Shown here: positions 1 through 9,400 of the stretch, piece after piece
Layout of the letters: every line of letters starts with the position of its first letter
Position numbering within the stretch: the stretch's first letter is position 1
Assembly (NCBI GenBank): GCA_018268465.1
Contig: JAFDWN010000010.1
Span: 1-64,000, forward strand
Length of the DNA stretch: 64,000 nucleotides
Origin: Actinomycetota bacterium
GTDB lineage: Bacteria; Actinomycetota; Actinomycetes; Mycobacteriales; Mycobacteriaceae
Direction of reading: 5' to 3'
Made by a program: the position numbers and the translations under genes
Notes under the pieces: generated by a model
The model's database searches: none
What the model saw: only the letters and a program-made list of their open reading frames with translations
What the model was told of the DNA's origin: nothing

Positions 1-64
1 ACCCGAGTTCGAACTGATCGATCAACCGGGGCACCGGCGCGGGGGCCGAATCGATAATCGTCAT
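1..64 (-). CDS. mftC: Mycofactocin radical SAM maturase MftC, 5' end only
   Basis: Only the first 21 codons lie in the window. The start ATG (64-62) overlaps the mftB stop as ATGA. The visible N-terminus ends RLIDQFELG, which resembles MftC starts. MftC is a radical SAM enzyme that decarboxylates and cyclises the C-terminal Val-Tyr of MftA. The call rests on the short match and on position directly after mftA-mftB. The radical SAM cysteines are outside the window. Confidence 0.85.
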   Translation of the reverse strand, partial: MTIIDSAPAPVPRLIDQFELG

Positions 65-318
65 GCGCGCACCAACATCTTCGAATCGGCCAGCACGGCA
101 AGCGCTTTGGCGTAGGGCGCGGGATCGTCGACACCCGCGGCCGTGAGCGCCTGCCTGGCACTGGGTTGCTCGGACAAGGAACGGACCACCTCGACGACGG
201 TGACGTTCTTCAGAAAGGACAGCTTGCGGGTCCCGAAGTGGTACAGCAGCGCTCCGAACGGTTCGGGCCGCACCGCCACCTGCGGATGCAGGCGCCACCG
301 TGCGTCGAGGTCGAACAT
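61..318 (-). CDS. mftB: Mycofactocin peptide chaperone MftB
   Basis: An 85-residue protein that starts MFDLDARWRLHPQVAVRPEPF and has the GALLYHFGTRKLSFL core of MftB. MftB is a small RRE-type (PqqD-like) chaperone that binds the MftA precursor and presents it to MftC. The ATG at 318-316 follows the mftA stop by one base and its TGA overlaps the mftC start, so the three genes are tightly coupled. In-frame extension upstream to 687 would cross mftA and the promoter and is rejected. Confidence 0.93.
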   Translation of the reverse strand: MFDLDARWRLHPQVAVRPEPFGALLYHFGTRKLSFLKNVTVVEVVRSLSEQPSARQALTAAGVDDPAPYAKALAVLADSKMLVRA

Positions 319-319
319 G

Positions 320-418
320 TCAGTAGACCCCGCACATCCCGTCGATCGACACCTCTTCGACGAGGCTTTCGGTGACCAGGTCCTCGGTGGTCGCCTCGGG
401 TTCGTTGTGTTCAGGCAT
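320..418 (-). CDS. mftA: Mycofactocin precursor peptide MftA
   Basis: A 32-residue peptide starting MPEHNEPEA and ending in the diagnostic core IDGMCGVY. The terminal Val-Tyr becomes the mycofactocin redox cofactor after MftC/MftE/MftD processing. A strong Shine-Dalgarno, CAGGAGG, lies 5-6 bases before the ATG. It is the first gene of the minus-strand mft operon and is divergent from the methyltransferase at 581. It is easily missed because of its size. Mycofactocin accepts electrons from dehydrogenases with non-exchangeable NAD(P), such as the one at 17915. Confidence 0.96.
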   Translation of the reverse strand: MPEHNEPEATTEDLVTESLVEEVSIDGMCGVY

Positions 419-458
419 GACATCCTCCTGGTTGTGTGACGTGTCTCACCGAAGCTAT

Positions 459-471
459 GGCACTGAGTGCC
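459..471. promoter_or_regulatory. Palindrome in the mftA/mftM divergent promoter, candidate operator
   Basis: GGCACT-G-AGTGCC is a perfect 6-1-6 inverted repeat, 41 bases upstream of the mftA start and 110 bases upstream of the divergent methyltransferase start. mft operons are usually controlled by the TetR-family repressor MftR, whose gene is not in the window. Assigning this site to MftR is inference. A second weaker repeat, GGTGGG (488-493) and CCCACC (504-509), lies nearby. Confidence 0.5.
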
Positions 472-580
472 GAAAGGCAACTCGCCAGGTGGGCAGTTAC
501 CTACCCACCCGGACGGGCCGACGAATCGCACCCATTCGGGGTGCGCGCGGGAGACCTGCCGGGACATACAGTCGACGGGT

Positions 581-1480
581 ATGACACCCACGGCCGTGAC
601 CACGGTGGAGCCCGCAACCATCGACCCACTGGCACCCGCGCCGCGCGGCACCTGGTTCGGCCAAGGTGTGAGCGTGAGCCGGCGCATCGGACCGCATCAT
701 GCGCACACCGACACCAGCTGGGTGTGCACGCCCCGGTTCTGCGCGCGCCGGCGCGGTGGCCTGCTCAGCGTGGTGCACAATCTGACGCCCGACGAGCTGA
801 ACGACGAACTGACGACACTGCTGGTCGGAGAATTCGCCGACACCACCGTGCTGCGCGGCCGCAGCGACTTCGAGATGGTGTTCACCGGGGTGGTCCGTTC
901 GACCGTCGACGGCGGTCTGCCGGCGTGGCTGCGCTTCTACCGCAACTCGATGGCGATGCTCGAAGGTGGCAACACCGCATTCGCACCGATCCACGAACGC
1001 GCGGCCGGGCTGATCACCGGACCCACCCTCGTGGATCTGGGCTCCTGCTTCGGTTTCTTCCCGCTACGCGCCGCGGCGCACGGAATCGACGTCGTGGCAA
1101 CCGATCTCAGTGAACCGACGATGCGTCTGCTGGCCGCGGTGAGCGACCGCATGTGCCGTCCCCTGCGCACACTGAGCTGCGACGCAACCCGTGTTCCGCT
1201 GCCCGACGGGGTGGCCACCACGGTGACCGCACTACATCTGGTCGAACATCTCACACCCGCGCAGACCGACGCGGTGATCGAGGAGGCGCTGCGGCTGGCC
1301 CGGTGCCGGGTCGTCATCGCGGTGCCGTTCGAGGAGGAACCGACGGCGTGCTACGGCCACGTGCAGCGGTTCGACCTCGACACGCTGCGCGGGGTGGGTG
1401 AGCGGATCAAGCGCGCCCACCCGTCCGTGCGGGTCAGCGTGCAGGAATTCCACGGCGGCTGGCTGGTTCTCGACCGCTGA
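581..1480 (+). CDS. mftM: SAM-dependent methyltransferase, probable mycofactocin oligosaccharide methyltransferase MftM
   Basis: A 299-residue protein. The SAM-binding glycine-rich motif is GPTLVDLGSCFGFFPLRAAA (about residues 147-166), followed by an acidic DVVATDLSE strand and the ALHLVEHL post-motif of class I methyltransferases. MftM methylates the glucose chain attached to mycofactocin. The assignment rests on overall resemblance and on being divergent from mftA. The ATG at 581 was chosen because further in-frame upstream sequence would run through the promoter. If the mft context were absent it could only be called a class I methyltransferase. Confidence 0.75.
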   Translation: MTPTAVTTVEPATIDPLAPAPRGTWFGQGVSVSRRIGPHHAHTDTSWVCTPRFCARRRGGLLSVVHNLTPDELNDELTTLLVGEFADTTVLRGRSDFEMVFTGVVRSTVDGGLPAWLRFYRNSMAMLEGGNTAFAPIHERAAGLITGPTLVDLGSCFGFFPLRAAAHGIDVVATDLSEPTMRLLAAVSDRMCRPLRTLSCDATRVPLPDGVATTVTALHLVEHLTPAQTDAVIEEALRLARCRVVIAVPFEEEPTACYGHVQRFDLDTLRGVGERIKRAHPSVRVSVQEFHGGWLVLDR

Positions 1481-1487
1481 GGCCGAG

Positions 1488-2150
1488 TCAGCCGGGCGGC
1501 CGGGTGCCGGGCCGCTGCGGTGCGCGGTGCAGGAAGTAGAACGCGGGGCCGCCCCTGCCCAGCGTGGTCGATCCGGTCACCCTGCCGTCGGGAATCGCCT
1601 CGGCGTAGAACGGCAGCAACCGCTTCTCGCAGTTTCCGTACACCACAACGTCTTCCGCGTCGGCGCGGTGCAGCAGCCGGGCGACGAGTGCGTGCGCCGC
1701 GCCGGCGCCGTACCAGTCCGGGTCCACGCCGAGGTACATGGCGTACAGGTGGCGATCCCGCGGCTTCCCCCTCGCCACCGCCGCCTCGACCGCGAGCCCG
1801 GCGACAACCCGGCCACGCATCGCCGCAAGCAACGCGAGACTCTCCCTCAGCTTGCGCACCGGGTGGGGCCTGCCCCACGATCGGCTCCACAGGATGACCG
1901 CGACGATGCGGCCGTCGGCGGCGACGGCGACGTCCGCGCCGCCCTCGGGGAGATAGCGGTGTCGGATCATCGCCGCGAACATCCGCGGTTGCCGGACGGC
2001 GCGCTGCGCGTCCTCGGGGAACATGAAATCGCCCACGGCGTCCCCGGTTTGAAACGTCTGTCCCAGCAGCGCCGCCATCGCGGGGATCTCCGCTACGGCG
2101 GCGCCCCTGACCCGGAACGACGCCGCCGATTCCGGGGCCGTCGACGCCAT
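1488..2150 (-). CDS. GNAT-family N-acetyltransferase
   Basis: A 220-residue protein. The C-terminal half has the GNAT acetyl-CoA core: a beta-strand YAMYLGVDPDWYGAGAAHAL (about residues 137-156), close to the V-x-P-x-x-x-G-x-G/A motif, then a helix that would bind the pyrophosphate. It is the last gene of an operon with the alpha-oxoamine synthase (2-base gap) and the polyketide synthase. The likely role, acylating the amine made by its neighbours, is inferred from context only. The substrate is unknown. Confidence 0.75.
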   Translation of the reverse strand: MASTAPESAASFRVRGAAVAEIPAMAALLGQTFQTGDAVGDFMFPEDAQRAVRQPRMFAAMIRHRYLPEGGADVAVAADGRIVAVILWSRSWGRPHPVRKLRESLALLAAMRGRVVAGLAVEAAVARGKPRDRHLYAMYLGVDPDWYGAGAAHALVARLLHRADAEDVVVYGNCEKRLLPFYAEAIPDGRVTGSTTLGRGGPAFYFLHRAPQRPGTRPPG

Positions 2151-2152
2151 CC

Positions 2153-3457
2153 TCAGCGCTCCCCGGACCGGTACCGGCCGAGCAACTCGACCAGCCGGTC
2201 CAGTTGGCCGGTGGTGTGCTCGGACGAGAAGAACAGGCGCACCCGGTCCTGCCCGGGGTCGACGCCGGGCTGGGTGATCGGCGCGGCGTTGATTCCGTGC
2301 TGCAGCAGCCACAGTGACAGTTCGACGGTGGCCACCTGGTCGCCGATGATCAGCGGGACGATCGGCGTGCCCGCGCTGGTACCGGTGTTCCAGCCCTGGT
2401 CGCGCAGCGCCGTCAGCGCGCGGGCGGCGTTGGTGCGCAATCTGGCTGGGCGCTCAGGTTCGGCGCGCAGGACGTCGAAGGCCGCGATCGACGCCGCCGC
2501 CTGCGCCGGCGTCGAGGCGGTCGCGTAGAGACTCACCCCCGGTGCGAGCAGCCGGATGGCCCAGATGAGGTCGGCGTCACCCGCGAGGAATCCCCCGCAG
2601 CCGGCCAGCGTCTTGGACAGCGTCCCCATCCAGATGTCGACGGAATCCGGCGCCAGCCCGAAATGCTCCCGCACCCCCATGCCGCGCTCACCGAGCGTGC
2701 CGAACGAGTGTGCTTCGTCGACCATCACCAGAGCGTCGTATTCGCGTGCGACGGCGGCCAACTCGGGCAGGGCCGCGATGTCGCCATCCATGCTGTACAC
2801 GCCCTCGAGAACGACCAGGGCCCGCTCCCCCGAACCACGCGAATGACGCAACACCGATGCCAGCGACTCGGGGTCGTTGTGCCGGAACGTCAATCGCCTG
2901 CACTGTGCCCACCTGGTGCCCGAAACCACGCTCGAGTGGATCAACCCATCGCAGACCGCGATGTCGGCCGGTGTCAGCAGAAACGGGATCACGGCGGCAT
3001 TCGTCAAGTATCCGCTCGGGGTGACCACGGCGTCGTCCACCCCGTAGGCGCCCGCGAGCCTGCGCTCGAGTTCCCCGAACAGGGGAAGTTCCCCGGCCAC
3101 CGCCCTGCTGGCCGACGCAGACGTGCCGTAGAGGTCGATGGCATCCTTCGCGGCGGCCAGCACGCGCGGATGGTAGGCCAACCCGAGGTAGTTGAACGCC
3201 GCGAAGTTGAGCATCTCCCGGTCGAGGATCTCGATCGTGGGCCCGCTGACTCCGCGGTGGGGCAGGAAATACGGGCTGGGCAGCCCGCGCTCCGTCAGCG
3301 ACGCAAGGGCACGTCTGGCCGCTCTCCCCTGCGCGACGAGGGGGTGGTCCGTCAGCCCGGCGCGCCTGCGCACCGGCGAGGGGACCGCCGCGTTCGGCGC
3401 GCCGTATCGGCTGATCAGGTCGCGGGCCAGGGACCGCGGGTCGGATCCGTTGTTCAC
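2153..3457 (-). CDS. Alpha-oxoamine synthase (AONS/KBL/ALAS family, PLP-dependent)
   Basis: A 434-residue fold-type I PLP enzyme. It has DEAHSFGTLG, where Asp binds the PLP ring nitrogen and His stacks on it, and GTLSKTLAGCGGF with the Schiff-base lysine at residue 282. Family members condense an amino acid with an acyl thioester, losing CO2, to give an alpha-aminoketone (as in BioF, KBL, serine palmitoyltransferase). The GTG start overlaps the PKS stop as GTGA, so it is translationally coupled to the PKS. No bioA/D/B neighbours are present, so biotin synthesis is unlikely. The inferred job is release of the PKS chain onto an amino acid. Confidence 0.88.
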   Translation of the reverse strand: MNNGSDPRSLARDLISRYGAPNAAVPSPVRRRAGLTDHPLVAQGRAARRALASLTERGLPSPYFLPHRGVSGPTIEILDREMLNFAAFNYLGLAYHPRVLAAAKDAIDLYGTSASASRAVAGELPLFGELERRLAGAYGVDDAVVTPSGYLTNAAVIPFLLTPADIAVCDGLIHSSVVSGTRWAQCRRLTFRHNDPESLASVLRHSRGSGERALVVLEGVYSMDGDIAALPELAAVAREYDALVMVDEAHSFGTLGERGMGVREHFGLAPDSVDIWMGTLSKTLAGCGGFLAGDADLIWAIRLLAPGVSLYATASTPAQAAASIAAFDVLRAEPERPARLRTNAARALTALRDQGWNTGTSAGTPIVPLIIGDQVATVELSLWLLQHGINAAPITQPGVDPGQDRVRLFFSSEHTTGQLDRLVELLGRYRSGER

Positions 3458-6400
3458 AGGGCCGTCATCCCGCCAAGGGCCTGCTTGGCGATTGCCGCCA
3501 AACCGGGAAGCCGGCCGAAATCGACGGCCGACAGCCGGATGTCCAGCGTGGTGGCCACCCGCGAGGCGAGATCGACCGCCGACAACGAGTCGAGACCCAA
3601 CTCCGGCAACGGGGTGTGTGCGTCCAGACTGTCCGCAGGGATGCCCAGGACGGCCCCGACGTGTTCGGCGAGCACCAAGGTCAGCACCTCCAGACGCTGC
3701 TCGGCGGGCAGGGCCAGCAGCTCCGCCCGGAATCCCGGCGCGCCGTCACCGCCGGGCGAGGCGAACTCGCCGAATCGTGTCGAATTCCTCGACCCGGGAT
3801 GCGCGGACAAGAGGGTTTGCCAATCCAGCGCGGCCACAACGGGATTGGGTACCTGGTCGGCGAGGCCGGCGACCGCGTCCAACAGCCCCGGCAGCTCGGA
3901 GAGCTCAATCAGCCGGTGCCCGGTGGTGTCCATGTAGCGCCGAACCGCATCCGATGCGGTGAGCATGCCGCCGCCGCCGAGCGCGCCCAGGCACACCGCC
4001 AGCGCGGGTTTTCCGCGTGCATGGCGCAATTCGGCGATCGCGTTCAGCCCGGCGTTGGCGGCCGCGTAGGTGATCTGCAGCGCGATCCCGACCACCGCGG
4101 ACACCGACGAGAACATCACGAAGGCCTGCAGGTCGATTCCGGCGGCCTCGGTCGCGTTGTGCAGGTTCCACGCTCCGCGCAGTTTGGGATCGATCATCCG
4201 CCGCACCGTCTCCGGTGTGATCGCCTCGACGGCGGTGTCCTCGGCGACCCCGGCCGCGTGGAACACCCCGCTCAGCGGCGGCATCTCGGCGCCGGCCCTG
4301 TGGACCAGGTCGGTGACGGCGGCGGCGTCCCCGACATCGACGGCTTCGGATCGGACCTGCGCGCCGGCAGCGCGCCACGCGGCCAGCCGCTGAGCGGCCC
4401 GCCTGCTGCGGGCCCCACCCCTGCTGACGACGATCAGGTGGCGCGCGCCCTGATCCACCAGCCAGTCGCCGATCGTCAGGCCGACGGCGCCGAAACCACC
4501 GCTGATCAGGTAGGTGACGTCGGATCGGACCGAGAACCGCGGCGGGCCCGGCCGCACCGACGGGCTGCCGCCGAGTGCGACGACCACCCGGCCCCGCTGC
4601 GCACCCTGCGCGACGATGGCCAGCGCCTCGGCGAGCCGGTCGGCCGGATACGTCGTCGCGGGCAACGGGATGAACCTTCCGCTGTCGAGCCGTTCGACCA
4701 CCTCGTGGACGACACCGTCGGCAAACCCGCGGCGCAGCGCGAACATCCGGTCCATGTCGATGGCGAAGTACTGCAGGTCGCGGTTGAACGGCCCGAGTTC
4801 GATCGCTCCGTTGGCGAAGATGTCGGCCTTGCCGATGTCGACGATCCGGCCGAACTCGGCTGCCGCCCGCAGATTCTGGCGAAGCAGCTCGCCGGGAAGC
4901 GAGGTGTAGATGACGTCGGCACCCCGCCCGTCCGTCAGCCGCAGCACGTCGTCGACGAACCGGGTGCTCCGCGAGTTCACCGTGTGGTGGGCACCCGCGG
5001 CCACGGCGAACTCGCGACGCTCGGCGGTACTCGCGCTGCCGATCACCCGCGCACCCAGTCCGCGCGCGACCTGCACCGCCGCCAGGCCGGTGCCGCCCGC
5101 GGCGCCGTGCACCAGGATCGTCTCACCCGCGACCAGCCGGGCCGCGCACTCCAGCCCGTAGTATGCGGTGAGCAGCGGGACGAAGGAACCCGCGAACCCC
5201 GGCGCCACCTCATGCGTGAGCTTTTCGACAAAGCCGTCCGCGGCGTCGAGCGTGAGATAGCGGCGGAACATTCCCGGAACCGATACCAGCACCAAATCAC
5301 CCGGGGCGAAGCGAGTTCCGCCGCCGGTGCGGACCACGACGGCCACCCCTTCCATGCCGATCGATGCGCCGAAGAAGGTTCCGCGCAGATGCTCGGGAGT
5401 CAACAGGCCGAGCAGTTTCATCGCATCCTTGTAGTTGAGCCCGACCTCGTCGATGCGCAACTCGATCTGGCCGGGGCCCGGCGCGACCCGAGGTGCGGAC
5501 TGCAGTGTGACGTCGTCGAGCCGTCGCGCGGCTGGCGGCACCACGATGAACGATTCCTCCGGATCGCGCTGCGGCGCCGCGACCGAGTACGGCGCGAGTC
5601 GCTCGGCCAAGCCGCGATGCAGGAAGGGAACGTACAGTCCCCCGCGGCGCACCGCGATCTCGTCGGCCACCTGATCGTCGTCGTGGATCTCGTTGAGCAG
5701 GTGGGGATCCCAATCATCGACACGCCGGGCCGGCGCCAGGTCGATCTGCCGCCAGCGCACCCACAGCTGCGAGTTCTGCAGGGCCCGGCGCGCACCGGTC
5801 AGCGCCGCGTGCAACACGTGGGGTTGGTGGGTGTCTCCCGGCACCTGAAACGCCCCGCTGGTCAACACGACGGCGTCGACCTTCACGTCGGGATGGGCGG
5901 CGGAGACCGCGTCGAGCTGTCTGGACACTTCCGCCAGGTCGGCGATCAGCGTCACCTCGTCGCCCGTGCCGGCGACCACCACGACGGTGGCATCCGCACC
6001 GCCGAGGCCGCCGACGGCCTCCGCCAGCCGCGCCGGCCGCATCGGGGAGTGCTCGGCGGCGTCGCGGCGGCGTCCCCAACGCCGCAACGGACTCGCCTGT
6101 GGGGCATGGACGTTCAGGGTGGCGGTGGGCAGCCGGAATCCACTCGGTGGTTCCCCGAGACCGACCGTCAGCACCGCCCGCTCGCCACGGGACATGTCCG
6201 GTGTGGACATCGCGGTGAGCTCCCGCCACTGCATCTCGTAGAACAGCGCGCCCAGCCGGGTCAGCGGCGGCGGCGCGGGCGCGAAGCTGCCGAACCGGAC
6301 GTCGAGCAGTTCCAGCAGCGCCGAGCCGTCCCGGCCGGTCACCTGGATGTCCGCCGCGACGCCGTCGCCGCGGCGACGGACGGTCACCGTCGCCGACGGT

Positions 6401-9400
6401 CCCGCTGTCGGGCCGAACCACCGCACGGTTCCCGCGGCGACCGGCACCATCGGTCCCGCCGGCAGACCGGGAAGCGCTGCCACACACTGCAACACGGCGT
6501 CGAGGACCGCGGGGTGGACGATGTGACCCGCCCCGGGCAGCCCCGTGTCGATCGTCGCCACCACGATGTCGTCGGTCCCGTCGCCACCCACCCACGCCCG
6601 CGTCACCCGCCGGAACATCGGACCGTACTGTAGGCCACGTTGATTCAGCAGCGCGTAGAACTCGTCGCCGCCGAGCGGTTCCTCGCCGAACTCCGTGGGC
6701 GGCAGATACCCCGGCGCGTCGACCGGCGCGTCGACTATTCGGGCGGTGCTGTGCACGGTGCGCACGCCGGAGTCGTCGTGCGACGCGAAGCTCACCCGCA
6801 TGGTGGCCGGCTCCACGGTGATGGACACCCGCGGCACGGCGTGGTCGCTCACCACGAGCGGGGCCACGAAGCGTGCCGACTCGATGCTGAGGCTGGCATG
6901 CCTGGTGGTCTGGGCGGCCGCCGAGAGGAACGCGTCGAGGTAGGCGGCGGCGGGCAGCACGATCATCCCGTCGATGGCATGGTCGGCCAGCCACGGCAGC
7001 CGGGCGGCGGCCAGCTCGGTCGACCAGGCCATCGGATCGAGTTCGGAGCGGCCACCGAGCATCGGGTGTTCGGCGGGGTCGCCGCAGCGTTCCTGCACCG
7101 CCCGGGCGGGCTCGGTCCACAACATTCGGTGCTGCCAGGGATAGCGGGGCAGTTCGACGTGCGGCACGACCGCAGGCCGGCCGGGCGCGGTGTCGCCGAG
7201 ACACCCCGCCCGGTACAGGTCCCCGACCGCGCGGACGAGGTTGTCCCGCTCGCCTTCGCCGCGTCGCAGCGTCACGATCGCCTCGCCCGGTTCGGCCCGG
7301 CCCGCCAGGATGGCCCGGATGGAGCCGGACAGCACGGGATGCGGACCGACCTCCAGGAACACCCGGCGTCCGTCGTCGATGAGCAGCTCGACGGTGTCCC
7401 GGAACCGCACCGGCCTGCGGACGTTGGCGCACCAGTACCCGGCGTCCCACTCCGCGGCGGTCACCTGTGCGGCGGTGACCGTCGAATACAGCTTCCGCAC
7501 GGGTATTTTCGGTGTGATGCCGGCGAGCGCCGCTGCCAGGTCGCCGAGGATCGGATCCATCAGCGGACTGTGGTAGGGGACGGTCACCTGCAGGCGGCGT
7601 GCGAAGACACCGTCGGCCTCCAGGATCCGGTGCAGGCGCTCCAGCGCACCGGAGGGGCCGGCGATGGTCACGGAGTCGGGCCCGTTGATCGCCGCCACGG
7701 CCAGATCAATCTCACCGACATCCGAAATCCACTTGAGTGCTTGGGATTCGGACATTTCGGCGGCTAGCAACCCGCCCGCGCCGTCGATCCCCGCCTGCAG
7801 CCGTCCCCGGTGGTAGCTGACCATCAGCGCATCGTCGAGGTCGAGTGCGCCGCCGACGTAGGCGGCACTCACCTCGCCGACGCTGTGCCCGACGACGGCT
7901 GCGGGCTCGATACCCATCGCGGCGAGCTCCGCCACGAGCGCCACCTGCACCAGGAAATTGGCGGGCTGCGCGTACGCGGTGTGCGGAATACGGGACAGCT
8001 GCTCGGGTTTGGACAGTTCGTCGAGGATCGACCAGCCGGTGATACCGGTGAACACGGCGTCAACCTCATGGGCCTTGTCTGCGAAAGCGCCTCCGGCGGT
8101 GAGGAGTTCACGGCCCATCCCCCACCACTGCGGGCCCATACCGCTGAGGACGAAGACCGGGCCGGCGCCCGCGGCCACACTCACCCGGGTGATCGGCGCC
8201 GCCCCGGCGACCACGTCGTCGAGGTGCCTGGCCAGTTCGGCTTTGTCTGTGCAGGGCAGGACCGTGCGGAACTGGTGGTGGGCCCGCCTGCTCCAGGCGG
8301 CCGAGCAGAGGCCCTCGACCGAAGGAGCCGACGCCAGTGTGGTGCGCATCGCCGCTGCGACGTCGCGGACGGCCTGCTCGCTCGCCCCCGACACGGGGAA
8401 CAGGGCCACCGCGGGGGCGACCGCGGGCGTGGCCGGCACATCCGGGGCCTCGACCAGGATGGCGTGCGCATTCGTCCCGCCGTAGCCGAAGGCGTTGACC
8501 GCGGCGACGACGCGCCCGCCGCCGTCGCCGATCGGGGTCGCCTCGGCGACCACCTCGATGTTGAGGTCCGCGAACGGAATCGCCGGATTGGGGGCGACGA
8601 ACCGGGACTGCGGCGGGGCGATCCGGTGATGTACGGCCAGCGCGGCCTTGATCACGCCCGCCACACCCGCGGCGGCTTCCAGATGCCCGATCGCCGCCTT
8701 CACCGAACCCACCGGCAACGGCCGCGACCGCCCGTCGACCCGGCCGTACGCCGCACCGAGCGCGGTCAACTCGATCGGGTCGCCGACCGGAGTCCCCGTC
8801 CCGTGCGCCTCGACGTAGGTGATGTCGTGCGGCTCGAGCCCGGCCGACGCGCACACCGCGCGCGCGAGGTCGCGCTGGGCCACGCCATTGGGGACGGTGA
8901 TCCCGGGGGTGCGACCGTCCTGGTTGACCCCGGTGCCCGCGATCACCGCATAGATGCGGTCGCCGTCGCGCAGTGCGGCGCCGACCTTCTTGAGGACGAT
9001 CATGCCGGCACCCTCGCCGCGGCCGTACCCGTCGGCAGCGGCCTCGAACGGCTTGCAGCGGCCGTCGCGGGCAAGGAACCTGCCCTTGCACATGGTGACG
9101 AACACCTCGGGGTGGATCATCACGTTGACACCGCCGGCGATCGCCACGTCGCATTCACCACCGCTGACCGCCCTGGTGGCCTGGTGGATCGCCACCAGCG
9201 ACGACGAACACGCGGTGTCGATGGTCATACTCGGCCCGCGCAGGTCGAGCGCATGGGACACCCGGTTGGACACCATCGCCAGGGTCGCCCCGGTCGACGT
9301 GTGGCTGTTGATCGCGCGGCGCGCCGAGGGCATGTGCCGCCGGATCTGGGCGTCACTCATGAAGCCGCCGAGATAGACACCGACGTCGCGGCCGGCCACC

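Noticed and set aside
2153-3457. BioF (8-amino-7-oxononanoate synthase of biotin synthesis)
   Set aside because: No bioA, bioD or bioB nearby and the gene is coupled to a PKS. Only the broader alpha-oxoamine synthase family is claimed.
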